A DNA stretch of 63,583 nt, taken from IMG/VR virus record IMGVR_UViG_3300036760_000302, positions 1 through 63,583 of that record; one strand, given 5' to 3'. This stretch comes from a virus. Made by a program: the position numbers and the translations under genes. Shown here piece by piece: positions 44,852 through 53,430 of this stretch (positions are counted from its first letter, which is position 1; each line of letters opens with the position of its first letter). The notes under the pieces are model-generated. The model saw only the letters and a program-made list of their open reading frames with translations. It made no database searches and was not told where the DNA came from.

Positions 44852-44858
44852 GTTACGC

Positions 44859-45461
44859 TTATTTCATTTTTTTAATTGTGAGTACGGGGTGAATCTCTCC
44901 TCCGAATGGTGGTGCGCCTTTGACATTGTGAAGTTTATCGAAAAAGAACGAGCCAGTTATTTTGTATTCTCCTTTCAGCACTTTTTTCTTCGGCAGTTTA
45001 TATGCTTCAAAATCTTCTCTACATTTTTGAAACTTAGGGGCGTACTTAGTTCCTTTTACTGCCGGACAGTTCGGGTCTGGGATTTCTGCGACAAATGTCT
45101 TGGTGGTGTCTTTCAGGTCGAACAATACGAGATGAATGTCTCCGTCCTCTTCATTACTATACTCCCTGATACCGCAATTAAGTTGGAACGTATAGAACTC
45201 TGCTCCGAATCTCGGCACAGTAGCTCCTATCTTTCTGTCCGGCTTTAATGAGCGTAATGAATCAATACTGGTTTTAATAGATTTGAAGTTGACTTTTTTC
45301 GCATCAACATCTGTGAGGGTTTTCACGCCCCAGCGATTCACTCCGCATTTTTCCGGCTCTTGCTGAAACGGGAAAATCATCGAAGCGAAGATTACGGCAA
45401 TAATAAAAAATTGCACACATAATATGTATGGATGCAATAATACGAGTAGATACTTTTTCAT
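44859..45461 (-). CDS. membrane-anchored protein, 200 aa
   Basis: One N-terminal transmembrane segment (YILCVQFFIIAVIFASMIF) as signal anchor, then a soluble beta-rich domain with several Cys. The stop is near a KKMK tail. It overlaps the GIY-YIG gene by 4 nt. Confidence 0.6.
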   Translation of the reverse strand: MKKYLLVLLHPYILCVQFFIIAVIFASMIFPFQQEPEKCGVNRWGVKTLTDVDAKKVNFKSIKTSIDSLRSLKPDRKIGATVPRFGAEFYTFQLNCGIREYSNEEDGDIHLVLFDLKDTTKTFVAEIPDPNCPAVKGTKYAPKFQKCREDFEAYKLPKKKVLKGEYKITGSFFFDKLHNVKGAPPFGGEIHPVLTIKKMK

Positions 45462-45967
45462 TGTTGTTGTGTTTGTTTAATATAAAATTCACTATTAGGA
45501 TTTTGCGAATGATATTTCCTGACTTCTTCGATTATAAATTGTAGTTGATTGGGGATGCTTCTTTTGTTTTCCCTTGCAAGATTAGCGACATATTCATATT
45601 CTTCAAGCGTTGGATTTTTTATTCTCAAATCTCGAACAATACTATTCTTAACTATCTTAAATTTCATTTTTACTCTTGAAGAAACATTAGTATGCGTAAA
45701 GTTGAGTAAATTAAATCCCCATGCCATGAACTGATGAATCCAGTATCTTTCCCAGTAATTAACCTCGCTTCTATTGACTGAATCAATTATTTCTATGATT
45801 GGTTTTTTCTTTCGATTAAATAGCTTCTTTGCCCATCTCGATACTCTTGCATTTGCATCCGTATTGTGACTATTGAGTCTTTGGTGTAATGGCTTTATGG
45901 TCTTGCCTACATACTTTATTTTCTTCGTATATGGACAGGCGAGCGAGTATATAAATGCTTTTGCCAT
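45458..45967 (-). CDS. GIY-YIG homing endonuclease
   Basis: 169 aa. AFIYSLACPYTKKIKYVGKTIKPLHQRLNSH (shown in part) carries the GIY-YIG strands and catalytic Arg; EVNYWERYWIHQFM holds the Glu. The C-terminal part is a DNA-binding helix (TLEEYEYVANLARENKRSI). Translation is coupled to the upstream gene (TAATG). Confidence 0.85.
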   Translation of the reverse strand: MAKAFIYSLACPYTKKIKYVGKTIKPLHQRLNSHNTDANARVSRWAKKLFNRKKKPIIEIIDSVNRSEVNYWERYWIHQFMAWGFNLLNFTHTNVSSRVKMKFKIVKNSIVRDLRIKNPTLEEYEYVANLARENKRSIPNQLQFIIEEVRKYHSQNPNSEFYIKQTQQQ

Positions 45968-46146
45968 TATTTAGCTTTGTATTTCTTTATTACGTCCTCC
46001 GCGCCTTCTCTGAGCAGAAAAGCCACGCTTCTTTTGTGCTCGGCTTTAATTGCAAGAAGGTGCATATACTGTTCTTCTTGAAGAGCAGTCCGGCAGATGA
46101 TTCTACCTTGCTTATCGGTCTTTCTCTTTTTCTTGGTGTCCTTCAT
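45967..46146 (-). CDS. ribbon-helix-helix-like protein, 59 aa
   Basis: MKDTKKKRKTDKQGRIICRT... then a strand and two helices (EEQYMHLLAIKAEHKRSVAFL), the size and pattern of an Arc/CopG-type DNA-binding protein. It has its own -7 box and shares TAATG with the GIY-YIG gene. Confidence 0.5.
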   Translation of the reverse strand: MKDTKKKRKTDKQGRIICRTALQEEQYMHLLAIKAEHKRSVAFLLREGAEDVIKKYKAK

Positions 46147-46177
46147 ATTGGAAATGTAAAAATCCCACTAATGAGTA

Positions 46178-46185
46178 CAAATGTA
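46178..46185 (-). promoter_or_regulatory. -7 box inside the minus-strand operon
   Basis: TACATTTG on the minus strand matches TAnnTTTG, in a 76-nt gap before the 59-aa gene. Confidence 0.45.
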
Positions 46186-46222
46186 GTCATTGGGTTTGAG
46201 ATAATAATGAGTGTTAATAACT

Positions 46223-46618
46223 TTAGGGGTTGACTATTTTTAGATACTCCTTCATAGCCTCAAACTTCTCCTCAATAGTCCGGTAATTATTGGAGTTGAT
46301 GATGGACTTGATTTTCTTCTTAGACCCCCTGCCGATGATGTCGTCCGGTTTATGAACCTCCTTGTACTGGTCGTACCGCCTTTCGAGGTCTGCATGGTCT
46401 GTAACGAGCCTGTCGTATTCTCGCTTTAAGCCGTCATACATGATTTTATAGTTGAGCAGGACGGCATGAGAGAATCCTTTAGGGGTCAGGATGTATCTTT
46501 CGCCCTTTTCCGAGACCCAGACCATATTTTCGGGGTCGTCAGGGTTATCCTTCCTAAGTCCGTTAAAACGGGCTATAATGAGGTAGGGGAGCATTACATC
46601 TGGGTTCTGCGTATCCAT
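46223..46618 (-). CDS. hypothetical protein, 131 aa
   Basis: Start at ATG 46618 (MDTQNPDVMLPYLIIARFNG); the longer frame overlaps the upstream gene. Winged-helix-like start (ERYILTPKGFSHAVLLNYK) then a coiled coil (YDRLVTDHADLERRYDQYKE). Possible DNA-binding protein. Confidence 0.5.
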   Translation of the reverse strand: MDTQNPDVMLPYLIIARFNGLRKDNPDDPENMVWVSEKGERYILTPKGFSHAVLLNYKIMYDGLKREYDRLVTDHADLERRYDQYKEVHKPDDIIGRGSKKKIKSIINSNNYRTIEEKFEAMKEYLKIVNP

Positions 46619-46635
46619 GTTGTGTGTGTTTTGAT

Positions 46636-46848
46636 TTAGCCTATAATCCTTACTTTCTTGCACAGGTAAACCATTGGGGTTGTATGGGAGATGTAGTTTG
46701 TGTCCTCCTCTTTTGCCAGCACCCATCTTTCCGCCTCCGGCTTGTCATAGGTCTCTCTAATCATCTTGTCTCCTTCCTGATAAGTGACTAATTGTGTCTC
46801 CAGCACTTTGTATGTTGGAACTAATCGGTAGTAAAGTTTTTTCAGCAT
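46636..46848 (-). CDS. hypothetical protein, 70 aa
   Basis: MLKKLYYRLVPTYKVLETQL, basic and beta-rich. Function unknown. Confidence 0.5.
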   Translation of the reverse strand: MLKKLYYRLVPTYKVLETQLVTYQEGDKMIRETYDKPEAERWVLAKEEDTNYISHTTPMVYLCKKVRIIG

Positions 46849-46853
46849 ATTGA

Positions 46854-47558
46854 TTATTGATTTGGCGACTCCTTGTATTCCATATCGCTGGGACTGTCGG
46901 CATCCTTTATTTTTATTTCTTTAATTTTAGTGTAGTCTAATGAGTTTAGTAGCTTCATAAAGTACCTCACCTTATCTTCCTCTATCGGAGTAAGCTGTCT
47001 GCCTCTAAAGCCTTCCGAATTTGGAGAGCCAGATGGTTGACCTGATGACGGTGATGATGATGGTTGTTGTTCTGATTTTTGTACAGCAAATGATTGACTG
47101 CCTTCAAATGGGTGACTACTCCTGTTGATATTACTGTAACCACCCTTATTTGATGTGAACTCGGAATAATGTTTATTAAAGAAAGAGGTTAACAATAACT
47201 TCCTCTCACGATTATAGGCTCGCCAAAAGAATTTATACTTCTGCCGTACTTCTATATATTCCATGTCGGTCAATATCACTTCAAGTATTAACTTGGATGA
47301 GATTTGCTTGACCATTATTTGAGCATTTGGATTTACAGCTTTAATAATTCTTTCCAACATTACGCTTCCTTCATTCAAAGTGGTGCGCTCAAATGTGCGA
47401 AGCCCGTCCGAGATTTGATGCTCCTCTAAGTTGTATTCCTTTAGGAGTGCAACTAATTTTTCTTTAGCGTTATCTTTTTCTCCTTCAACCCCTCGCTCGG
47501 CAAGAGCTTTTAATTTCTTTGCCAGTTTAATGGCTTTTTCTCTGCTCATTTCGCTCAT
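46854..47558 (-). CDS. DUF2786-like protein, 234 aa
   Basis: The first 45 residues (REKAIKLAKKLKALAERGVEGEKDNAKEKLVALLKEYNL, shown in part) match DUF2786: K...kLlaLA..g....E...A......Ll.ky.l. A second domain and a Ser/Pro-rich linker (QPSSSPSSGQPSGSPNS) follow. Role unknown. Confidence 0.65.
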   Translation of the reverse strand: MSEMSREKAIKLAKKLKALAERGVEGEKDNAKEKLVALLKEYNLEEHQISDGLRTFERTTLNEGSVMLERIIKAVNPNAQIMVKQISSKLILEVILTDMEYIEVRQKYKFFWRAYNRERKLLLTSFFNKHYSEFTSNKGGYSNINRSSHPFEGSQSFAVQKSEQQPSSSPSSGQPSGSPNSEGFRGRQLTPIEEDKVRYFMKLLNSLDYTKIKEIKIKDADSPSDMEYKESPNQ

Positions 47559-47573
47559 GTCGCTATCGGATAA

Positions 47574-47984
47574 TTACTGTTGGTGTGATTGTTCTTCTTT
47601 ATGGAGCGGTGGATACGATTCCTCATAACATGAGATGCAATATTTTGAAAAGCCATTTGTATCATGCGGACATCCCTTTTTCGCGCAGACTATATGTCCG
47701 TCAACATTAACATCATCTGTCTTACATCTTTTTTCATAGCACTCTTGGCAAATCATCATTCCTCCGCTCAGGTCAGTATAATCCGTATGGTCTTTATTCC
47801 ATCTCCTGCTCGCCCATTGGTCATCTTGAATCGGATACTCTTTCAGAATATCATCTTCGTTGTTTAAGTCAACCAGAAGGTGATTGTCCGCGTCTGGGTC
47901 GTGCGCGAAATCTTTCTTACATATAGGGCAGTCGCTATTCCTAATCCACTTCACAAAATCTACCGCATCATTTTTATCTTTCAT
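47574..47984 (-). CDS. zinc-binding protein, 136 aa
   Basis: Start at ATG 47984 (MKDKNDAVDFVKWIRNSDC). Three zinc-type clusters: CPICKKDF, ICQECYEKRC and CAKKGCPH...YCISCYEES. A multi-ribbon protein of unknown role. Confidence 0.55.
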   Translation of the reverse strand: MKDKNDAVDFVKWIRNSDCPICKKDFAHDPDADNHLLVDLNNEDDILKEYPIQDDQWASRRWNKDHTDYTDLSGGMMICQECYEKRCKTDDVNVDGHIVCAKKGCPHDTNGFSKYCISCYEESYPPLHKEEQSHQQ

Positions 47985-47985
47985 A

Positions 47986-48183
47986 TTATTTTTTGGTTTT
48001 AAATCGTACAACAAAAGAATTGAATCCGCTTGCTATGTATGTCCTTTCTGAGAGCGACAAGCATCTAATCTCAAATATGTCGTCCTTCATCATTCTTATG
48101 TAGCTCTTGCTAACTGGCACAGTTCCGCTCCCATCTCTGCTAATTTGGCTGACGAACTCCAATTTTCTTCCTTTGACTTGCAT
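47986..48183 (-). CDS. hypothetical protein, 65 aa
   Basis: Small, beta-rich (DDIFEIRCLSLSERTYIASG). Function unknown. Confidence 0.5.
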   Translation of the reverse strand: MQVKGRKLEFVSQISRDGSGTVPVSKSYIRMMKDDIFEIRCLSLSERTYIASGFNSFVVRFKTKK

Positions 48184-48188
48184 GATTG

Positions 48189-49145
48189 TTATTTATTTAA
48201 TCGTTGTTGAATTTCTGTCCGGAGCATCACCATCCCGTTCTGTAAGATATTCCTCCAGTTTACTTTATCCTGAGTAACGACAGAGCCGTCTCCAATCTGG
48301 CAGTAGGCGTTTGCTAATTTCAGTATTTCTTCATCGGTTGGAAGAATAAGTTGCTTGGCTTCCAGTTCCTTGAGTTTGTTCTGATATATCTCCTCGCACT
48401 CTCTGGCTTCATTTCTTTCTGAATAGGCGCTGTCTCGCTCGTCAGCGTAGGTCTCAGCTTCTTTTTGGGAATCCTTTAAACTAACCGAAAGCCTTTTTAT
48501 TTCCCACTCCAGTTCTTTTGTACGTTCACTTTGTATTTGAGCATTAAACGCTTCCTCTGCTTCAAAATTTATCTTGCCGTATGTGTCCGTATCAGCCTGA
48601 CTTGTGGCTATGTCGTAATTTTTGTATCCGTATTTTTTAGATGCTTCTTGTTGAAAGTGTTCGATTGACTTATATCCTTTACTCTCGTATTCCTCTCGGA
48701 TAAGTTTTTCATGGTAGCTATTGGAAGTAGCGAGCCAATTTTTGCCCGCTTGCGGATTTGGAGAAACATTATCAACCAGTATGCAGTTCTCCCACCACTC
48801 AAGGTCTCTTTTTTCTAATGCTTTAGCGGTCATCTGTTCGGCAAGGGCAAAGCAATCTCTGACTTTGTATTCTGAATCAGAGAATATAATATGAGAGAAG
48901 TGAGTTGTCGTGATTTCTCCGGCTGGAATTATAGAGCTGAGATATTGCGATAGGGTCATTTCGTCCAGCCAGTATTCTACATGGTCAAACTCGGAGTCAT
49001 CGTCATGAAACTTCTTTCTGCTAATGTCAAATCTTAATTGTTCGATTGACTGATTACCACTGTTGGAAAACTTAATGGTGTACCATCCATTAGCTGTCGG
49101 TAGTTCACCTTTAGCGACATATTTTTTTACAAAAATTGTATCCAT
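48189..49145 (-). CDS. hypothetical protein, 318 aa
   Basis: The N-terminal ~110 residues form a small beta domain (GELPTANGWYTIKFSNSGN) of a kind common in phage proteins. A C-terminal coiled coil of ~80 residues (ELEWEIKRLSVSLKDSQKEAETY) follows. Its start overlaps the next upstream stop by 1 nt. No catalytic motif. Confidence 0.6.
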   Translation of the reverse strand: MDTIFVKKYVAKGELPTANGWYTIKFSNSGNQSIEQLRFDISRKKFHDDDSEFDHVEYWLDEMTLSQYLSSIIPAGEITTTHFSHIIFSDSEYKVRDCFALAEQMTAKALEKRDLEWWENCILVDNVSPNPQAGKNWLATSNSYHEKLIREEYESKGYKSIEHFQQEASKKYGYKNYDIATSQADTDTYGKINFEAEEAFNAQIQSERTKELEWEIKRLSVSLKDSQKEAETYADERDSAYSERNEARECEEIYQNKLKELEAKQLILPTDEEILKLANAYCQIGDGSVVTQDKVNWRNILQNGMVMLRTEIQQRLNK

Positions 49146-49429
49146 TACTTGCGTTTTTTTAATCGGGTCATGTTGAATGAAAATGGTTTCACGGGTATAT
49201 TTTGGTCAAAGAATCTGATAAATTCCCTTGCTTTCTCCGGCATTCTATACACTTTGTTGGGTGTCACGCATCCCACATGGATTACGCTTCTGCTGACCAG
49301 AATATCATCTCTCTTTTTAATCCTTTTCACCGCACAGGCGATAGGACAGCGTTCGGCTATATCCAGCTTGCTTCTTCTTAAAAGGAGTTTTGCTTTTTTG
49401 ATGTCTGATTTTGTTACTGTTATTTTCAT
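49145..49429 (-). CDS. basic hypothetical protein, 94 aa
   Basis: KSDIKKAKLLLRRSKLDIAERCPIACAVKR is basic with a Cys pair; the end RLKKRK is basic. Possibly nucleic-acid binding. Confidence 0.5.
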   Translation of the reverse strand: MKITVTKSDIKKAKLLLRRSKLDIAERCPIACAVKRIKKRDDILVSRSVIHVGCVTPNKVYRMPEKAREFIRFFDQNIPVKPFSFNMTRLKKRK

Positions 49430-49444
49430 GGTTGTTTATTTTTT

Positions 49445-49975
49445 TTATTTGATTAGTTTAAGTAGGTCGTCAACAATGCAGTCTATCAATGCTGACTCTG
49501 CTTCTTCGTATGTTTTGTATTTGACATCGTGCTCGTACCCTGCGCCATTTCGAGATAAGATAGTAAAGCTGAACCATTCTTGCTCAAAATTACCATCTCT
49601 ACTGTATGACCAGTCAATACTGTATCTGTACCCTTTAATGTCCCTCAGCCATTTCAGGACAAAAGAGATGGTAGGAGTCGGGTTCTTGGAAGTTGTGTTA
49701 ATTGGAAACCCCAGCTTCTTTATCTTCTCGTGTTGCTCCGGTGTTGTTCGGGGTAACTCGATTGTGGGTGGAGTATTTTTAGATGTCAGCTTGTCAAACC
49801 ACTTTTGAGTTATTTCCAGCTCTTCTCTTTCCCATAAAGAATATAAGTCGTCCAGTAAATCTTTTATCTTGGTACTTCCGCTCTTTAGAAAGTTTCTCAC
49901 AACTTCTCCTTTGTCAACTCCTCCATAATGAGGGTGGAGCTTTAATAGGCTGAGTAATTCTGATTCTGGTGTCAT
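49445..49975 (-). CDS. hypothetical protein, 176 aa (paralogue family A)
   Basis: The C-terminal ~90 residues (ISFVLKWLRDIKGYRYSIDW, EWFSFTILSR, YKTYEEAESALIDCIV) share the plan LKWLR / aromatic strand / FeEAEsA....l with the 50421 gene, so the two are paralogues. The N-terminal half is a helical extension. Confidence 0.55.
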   Translation of the reverse strand: MTPESELLSLLKLHPHYGGVDKGEVVRNFLKSGSTKIKDLLDDLYSLWEREELEITQKWFDKLTSKNTPPTIELPRTTPEQHEKIKKLGFPINTTSKNPTPTISFVLKWLRDIKGYRYSIDWSYSRDGNFEQEWFSFTILSRNGAGYEHDVKYKTYEEAESALIDCIVDDLLKLIK

Positions 49976-49980
49976 TTTTT

Positions 49981-50424
49981 TTATTGCTTTGGTTTTTTGA
50001 AATCCTTAATCACATTCATTTGTTTGTCGTAGTATGTAGTCTCCCATGTAGGATGACAATTTTGAGCATGGGTTGTTCCCTCCATTATAACATTGAAATT
50101 AAGCGATGAGTTACCGCCAACTACAATACCCTTTTTTCCGGCAACGTCTATTGTCATGCCCATGCGAACAAATTCCATCCCGCGCCTTTCGCAGATGTCA
50201 TTAAATCGTTCGACATCTTCAAAAAAGTCTGATGGTTTCATTGCACCGAGAGACTTTACGTGGATGGCTTTGAACCAATCTTTATACGGTTCGTCTGAGT
50301 CCATGTTTCTGTAAAATTGGTATCGAGCCTTTGATGGCGATAACGCTACAACGGTTTCGGTCAGATGTTCGCCACTGTTGAAATAATTTTTAACAGTGCA
50401 TTCGTAAGTTTTTAGTGCCTTCAT
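49981..50424 (-). CDS. hypothetical protein, 147 aa
   Basis: Starts KALKTYECTVKNYFNSGEHLTETVVALSPSKARYQFYR, similar to small phage proteins with a RYQFYR helix. It lies between the two family A paralogues. Function unknown. Confidence 0.5.
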   Translation of the reverse strand: MKALKTYECTVKNYFNSGEHLTETVVALSPSKARYQFYRNMDSDEPYKDWFKAIHVKSLGAMKPSDFFEDVERFNDICERRGMEFVRMGMTIDVAGKKGIVVGGNSSLNFNVIMEGTTHAQNCHPTWETTYYDKQMNVIKDFKKPKQ

Positions 50425-50816
50425 TTTTTATTTTTGATTAAATAGTCCAGCATAAGGTCGAGACCAGCACTTTCAGCTTCTTCAAATGATTTGAATTGCA
50501 GTCTCCCGTCCTCCGGTATTCCTATAACAGAACTTTCTTTGATGTGTCCGATAGCGAAAGTCCAGAACGGATTGTATGAGTTCCAGCCACCGCCAACGAT
50601 GATGTGAAGATTCTTTTCTTCTCTAAGCCATTTCAAAGCAACTACTGTCTCCGGTGCTGAGTATTGATTCTTTTCATTACTTTGATTGTAATTATCCTCA
50701 TCGTGTAGTCCATTGTGTCCGGAAACTTCTCCGTACATTTTTCTGCAACCCCAGTTAAATCCGAGTTGTTTTAATTTCATAGATTGAGGTTCTGTCGTAT
50801 AGGATAGTCTGCTCAT
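50421..50816 (-). CDS. hypothetical protein, 131 aa (paralogue family A)
   Basis: VVALKWLREEKNLHIIVGGG and FKSFEEAESAGLDLMLDYL align by eye with the 49445 protein. Overlaps the downstream gene by 4 nt. Confidence 0.55.
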   Translation of the reverse strand: MSRLSYTTEPQSMKLKQLGFNWGCRKMYGEVSGHNGLHDEDNYNQSNEKNQYSAPETVVALKWLREEKNLHIIVGGGWNSYNPFWTFAIGHIKESSVIGIPEDGRLQFKSFEEAESAGLDLMLDYLIKNKK

Positions 50817-50817
50817 G

Positions 50818-51315
50818 TTATTCGCAATGTTTTTTATAATTTTCTAAATACGCTTCGATATTTTTACTGCCTACCGGATTTGCGGAATGAATTTTATAAT
50901 CAGGGAGTAGTCGCTTATTAATCCGGCAGAACTCGCATAAATATTTGGCTGAATCGTATCCTGTCTTTTCGGTAAAGTTAGCGTTGAGCGGGTCTGGTGG
51001 ATTCCTGTGTCCTCCGTTTTCAAAGTAGTATTTTATGTGAACATCGGCAAGGTCATGGTCGAAGCTGAGTTTTTTCGGAAACTTACCTTTCCTGAAATTA
51101 TCCTCAATACATTTTACGAATTGTTCATGACTTCGCACTACCACCCATTTTTTACTGAGATACTCCTTGTCCTCGTAGTAGTTAAATACATCTTTCGGGA
51201 TACGCTTATCATCTAAGAATAATAAATAATTATCCTCGTGGAATAATTTCCAATACGGAATCGTTCTCATGAACACCCAAACACCTTCTAATATGTCATT
51301 GAATTTTTTTTTCAT
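50818..51315 (-). CDS. cyclic-phosphate processing receiver-like protein
   Basis: Start at ATG 51315, coupled (ATGA) to the upstream zinc-ribbon gene; 165 aa. LLFLDDKRIPKD, WVVVRSHEQFVKCIEDNF, KLSFDHDLAD, GYDSAKYLCEFC and KIHSANPVGSKNIEAYL are the blocks of the cREC receiver domain linked by sequence surveys to cyclic or terminal phosphate processing. It could act on RNA ends or cyclic-nucleotide defence signals. Confidence 0.7.
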   Translation of the reverse strand: MKKKFNDILEGVWVFMRTIPYWKLFHEDNYLLFLDDKRIPKDVFNYYEDKEYLSKKWVVVRSHEQFVKCIEDNFRKGKFPKKLSFDHDLADVHIKYYFENGGHRNPPDPLNANFTEKTGYDSAKYLCEFCRINKRLLPDYKIHSANPVGSKNIEAYLENYKKHCE

Positions 51316-51470
51316 ACAATACCGTATTGTTTTCTGTTCTTTTTCTGCTCTGCTTTGAGTGCGGAGTAGCATCTTTGGCATTTGCCTTTTATGCTATGTG
51401 TCGTTTTAGTCCCGCATTTGCAGACGATTTCTTTCTTTGTCTTAGTTCTGTTTAGTGGGTCAAGTTCCAT
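51312..51470 (-). CDS. zinc-ribbon protein, 52 aa
   Basis: MELDPLNRTKTKKEIVCKCG... with CKCG and CQRC knuckles and a basic tail. Overlaps the cREC gene start by 4 nt. Confidence 0.5.
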   Translation of the reverse strand: MELDPLNRTKTKKEIVCKCGTKTTHSIKGKCQRCYSALKAEQKKNRKQYGIV

Positions 51471-51481
51471 GATTCAGTGTT

Positions 51482-51973
51482 TTATTTTTTGCCTTTCCCG
51501 ATTCCGCTCGCCAGTACATATATTGTTCCTCCGATGATTGCAACTCCGGCAACCGCCAGAAGTATTATGATGACGGTGTAGTAGCTATATAAGTCAGACC
51601 GTATCTCCTTGTGCGTAACATCATCAATAAACTGCTGGCAGTTGAAGTGCCACGTTTTATACTTACCCTTCCAGCATTTTTGTGCAACTGCCTGAATCCG
51701 CTCAGTAGATGCTCCGGTGTGATAGATTCCAACAAGAGTCTTTCCGACCATGTAGTCCTTGAAGGGTCGCTTGTCAAGACTCCCCATTTCATCGTTCCTA
51801 TTCTCTGGGTGTAAATCATAAACTACTTTTTCTCCGTCCTCAACCGCTACAATACTTAGATGGGCAAACTTTAATATTTTGTCCATGAAAATATCCTTAG
51901 CCGGATTTCGTCTCGTTACCAGAATTGTTCCTTCGCGTACAAGCTCTACCTCTTCAACTATTTCTTCTTCCAC
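51482..51973 (-). CDS. LRAT/NlpC-like papain-fold protein with membrane tail
   Basis: Start uncertain; GTG 51973 avoids overlap (an ATG at 52051 would overlap the upstream gene). Has LSIVAVEDGEKVVYDLHPE, VGIYHTGAS and WHFNCQQFIDDV; the H...NC(xx)F order suits permuted papain-fold (LRAT-like) hydrolases or acyltransferases. A C-terminal hydrophobic helix (YTVIIILLAVAGVAIIGGTI) anchors it. The substrate might be a lipid or peptide. Confidence 0.55.
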   Translation of the reverse strand: MEEEIVEEVELVREGTILVTRRNPAKDIFMDKILKFAHLSIVAVEDGEKVVYDLHPENRNDEMGSLDKRPFKDYMVGKTLVGIYHTGASTERIQAVAQKCWKGKYKTWHFNCQQFIDDVTHKEIRSDLYSYYTVIIILLAVAGVAIIGGTIYVLASGIGKGKK

Positions 51974-51983
51974 AAATTCGATA

Positions 51984-52433
51984 TTATTTGAAATTCTTTT
52001 TAACAACTTCGTCTTTCCAGTACAATTCAATCCCGACCCGATTGCAGTCACTTATAAAATCATCAAGCGTCTGCGGTAGCGGAAGTCTCACTCCGGTTTC
52101 GGGGCGATTCTTGTCAACTCTTATCACATAGCAGTCACTCTGAAAATAAATGCAGTTGTCTTTTACATTCGTAAAGTCGCTACCGAACTCGGACTTCATC
52201 CAGTATTTGAATAGGATAACTCCTTCTGCCTCCAGCCACGTTTCGTAATCCTTGTCGCGCATAGAGGAGAAGTCTTTGGCGTGTACCGGACAAACTTCGC
52301 CAATAGGATTAGCTACGATATTAAAATTGAATGGTTGAGAATAAAATCCAGCTACCGTAAACAGATTCATTGAATGCTTGTCTGGCTCAAGCAATTTGTC
52401 TTTCACTATTTGTAGAAATGGTTTTGCTTGCAT
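51984..52433 (-). CDS. hypothetical protein, 149 aa
   Basis: Mixed fold (GVILFKYWMKSEFGSDFTNV, CIYFQSDCYVIRVDKNRP). No motif recognised; immediately upstream of the papain-like gene. Confidence 0.55.
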   Translation of the reverse strand: MQAKPFLQIVKDKLLEPDKHSMNLFTVAGFYSQPFNFNIVANPIGEVCPVHAKDFSSMRDKDYETWLEAEGVILFKYWMKSEFGSDFTNVKDNCIYFQSDCYVIRVDKNRPETGVRLPLPQTLDDFISDCNRVGIELYWKDEVVKKNFK

Positions 52434-52437
52434 AAGG

Positions 52438-52785
52438 CTATTCTTCTAATAATTTTTGTTCCTGTTTTATTTTGTTAGACCCTGAGCTTGGTTTATTAAA
52501 TCCGATGGTGATACTGTTGAGCCACTCCAAGATAATAACTTCTGCATAGGATATAGCCTCAATAGCGGTCTCAAATCTTTTTTCTTGTTGTTCGTCCGTG
52601 AAGGGAAAGTAACTACGAGGGGAAATGGCGTACCAACTATTCTTCCCGTTCCAGACTTGACCTAATGATGGAACATATCTGGCTACCACAACAGCTTTTC
52701 TCATCGTTCCCAGATGGAGTATATAGTCATGTCCGTCAGGAGTCCATCTGTCTGGAGCTTTTTTATTTTGTTCTACTTCATTCAT
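52438..52785 (-). CDS. hypothetical protein, 115 aa
   Basis: Aromatic strands (QVWNGKNSWYAISPRSYFPF) then a helix (FETAIEAISYAEVIILEWL). The layout is reminiscent of the family A paralogues. It overlaps the downstream gene by 4 nt. Confidence 0.5.
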   Translation of the reverse strand: MNEVEQNKKAPDRWTPDGHDYILHLGTMRKAVVVARYVPSLGQVWNGKNSWYAISPRSYFPFTDEQQEKRFETAIEAISYAEVIILEWLNSITIGFNKPSSGSNKIKQEQKLLEE

Positions 52786-52982
52786 TGTAAATTATTATTT
52801 TTAGCAATCCTTCCAAGTATTTTTTCTAATTGTCTTTTTCGTGAATGGCTTTTTGCTTCGCTCATCATCCCTTCCAAGCGACAAATATCTCCATACAGCT
52901 CAACATTTTTCGTTAAAACTACTGGCTTTGAAAATTCAGTTGAGGCGCTAATCCTCTCTAAGTATTTTTCTGATAGTTTCAT
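52782..52982 (-). CDS. hypothetical protein, 66 aa
   Basis: Helical, basic (GMMSEAKSHSRKRQLEKILG). Overlaps both neighbours by 4 nt. Confidence 0.5.
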   Translation of the reverse strand: MKLSEKYLERISASTEFSKPVVLTKNVELYGDICRLEGMMSEAKSHSRKRQLEKILGRIAKNNNLQ

Positions 52983-53161
52983 TTTATTTCTTCTTTTTGT
53001 TCAACAGGAATTTGCGAATCTTTTTCCTTGCAGATATTATACCACGCATATATGAACTGTCCTTGACGGTTATATCCGAACAGCGCATCCATTTCATTCT
53101 TCACTAAGTTATATTTCACATGATGACCATTAGGAAAGTAAGTGTGTGATATTTTTATCAT
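52979..53161 (-). CDS. hypothetical protein, 60 aa
   Basis: YNLVKNEMDALFGYNRQGQF is its core. Coupled by ATGA overlap at both ends. Confidence 0.45.
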   Translation of the reverse strand: MIKISHTYFPNGHHVKYNLVKNEMDALFGYNRQGQFIYAWYNICKEKDSQIPVEQKEEIK

Positions 53162-53289
53162 CTTCCTTTGTATTTATAACTGGTTTTGTATGCCGGACAT
53201 TTCTGATGTGACTTGCATGATAAAGAGGCGGTGATAATTGATATAGCTAATAATAGCATGACGAGCACTCTCTTTTTTAAAGTTTTCAT
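53158..53289 (-). CDS. small lipoprotein, 43 aa
   Basis: MKTLKKRVLVMLLLAISII... with lipobox SLSC, then a short basic tail. Overlaps the upstream membrane peptide gene by 4 nt. Confidence 0.5.
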   Translation of the reverse strand: MKTLKKRVLVMLLLAISIITASLSCKSHQKCPAYKTSYKYKGR

Positions 53290-53429
53290 CGTAAGAACAG
53301 GCATTTATATTTCCACCACTTGAAATCCCATAGAGCAATGAAGAGATTGAATGTTGTTCTGAAAATAATATCTATCAGATGCCAAATGAATGTAAGAATG
53401 TAGAATATGAGTATGATAATGTATTTCAT
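53286..53429 (-). CDS. small membrane protein, 47 aa
   Basis: MKYIIILIFYILTFIWHL is one hydrophobic helix, followed by an aromatic-basic tail (WDFKWWKYKCLFLR). Confidence 0.45.
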   Translation of the reverse strand: MKYIIILIFYILTFIWHLIDIIFRTTFNLFIALWDFKWWKYKCLFLR

Positions 53430-53430
53430 G

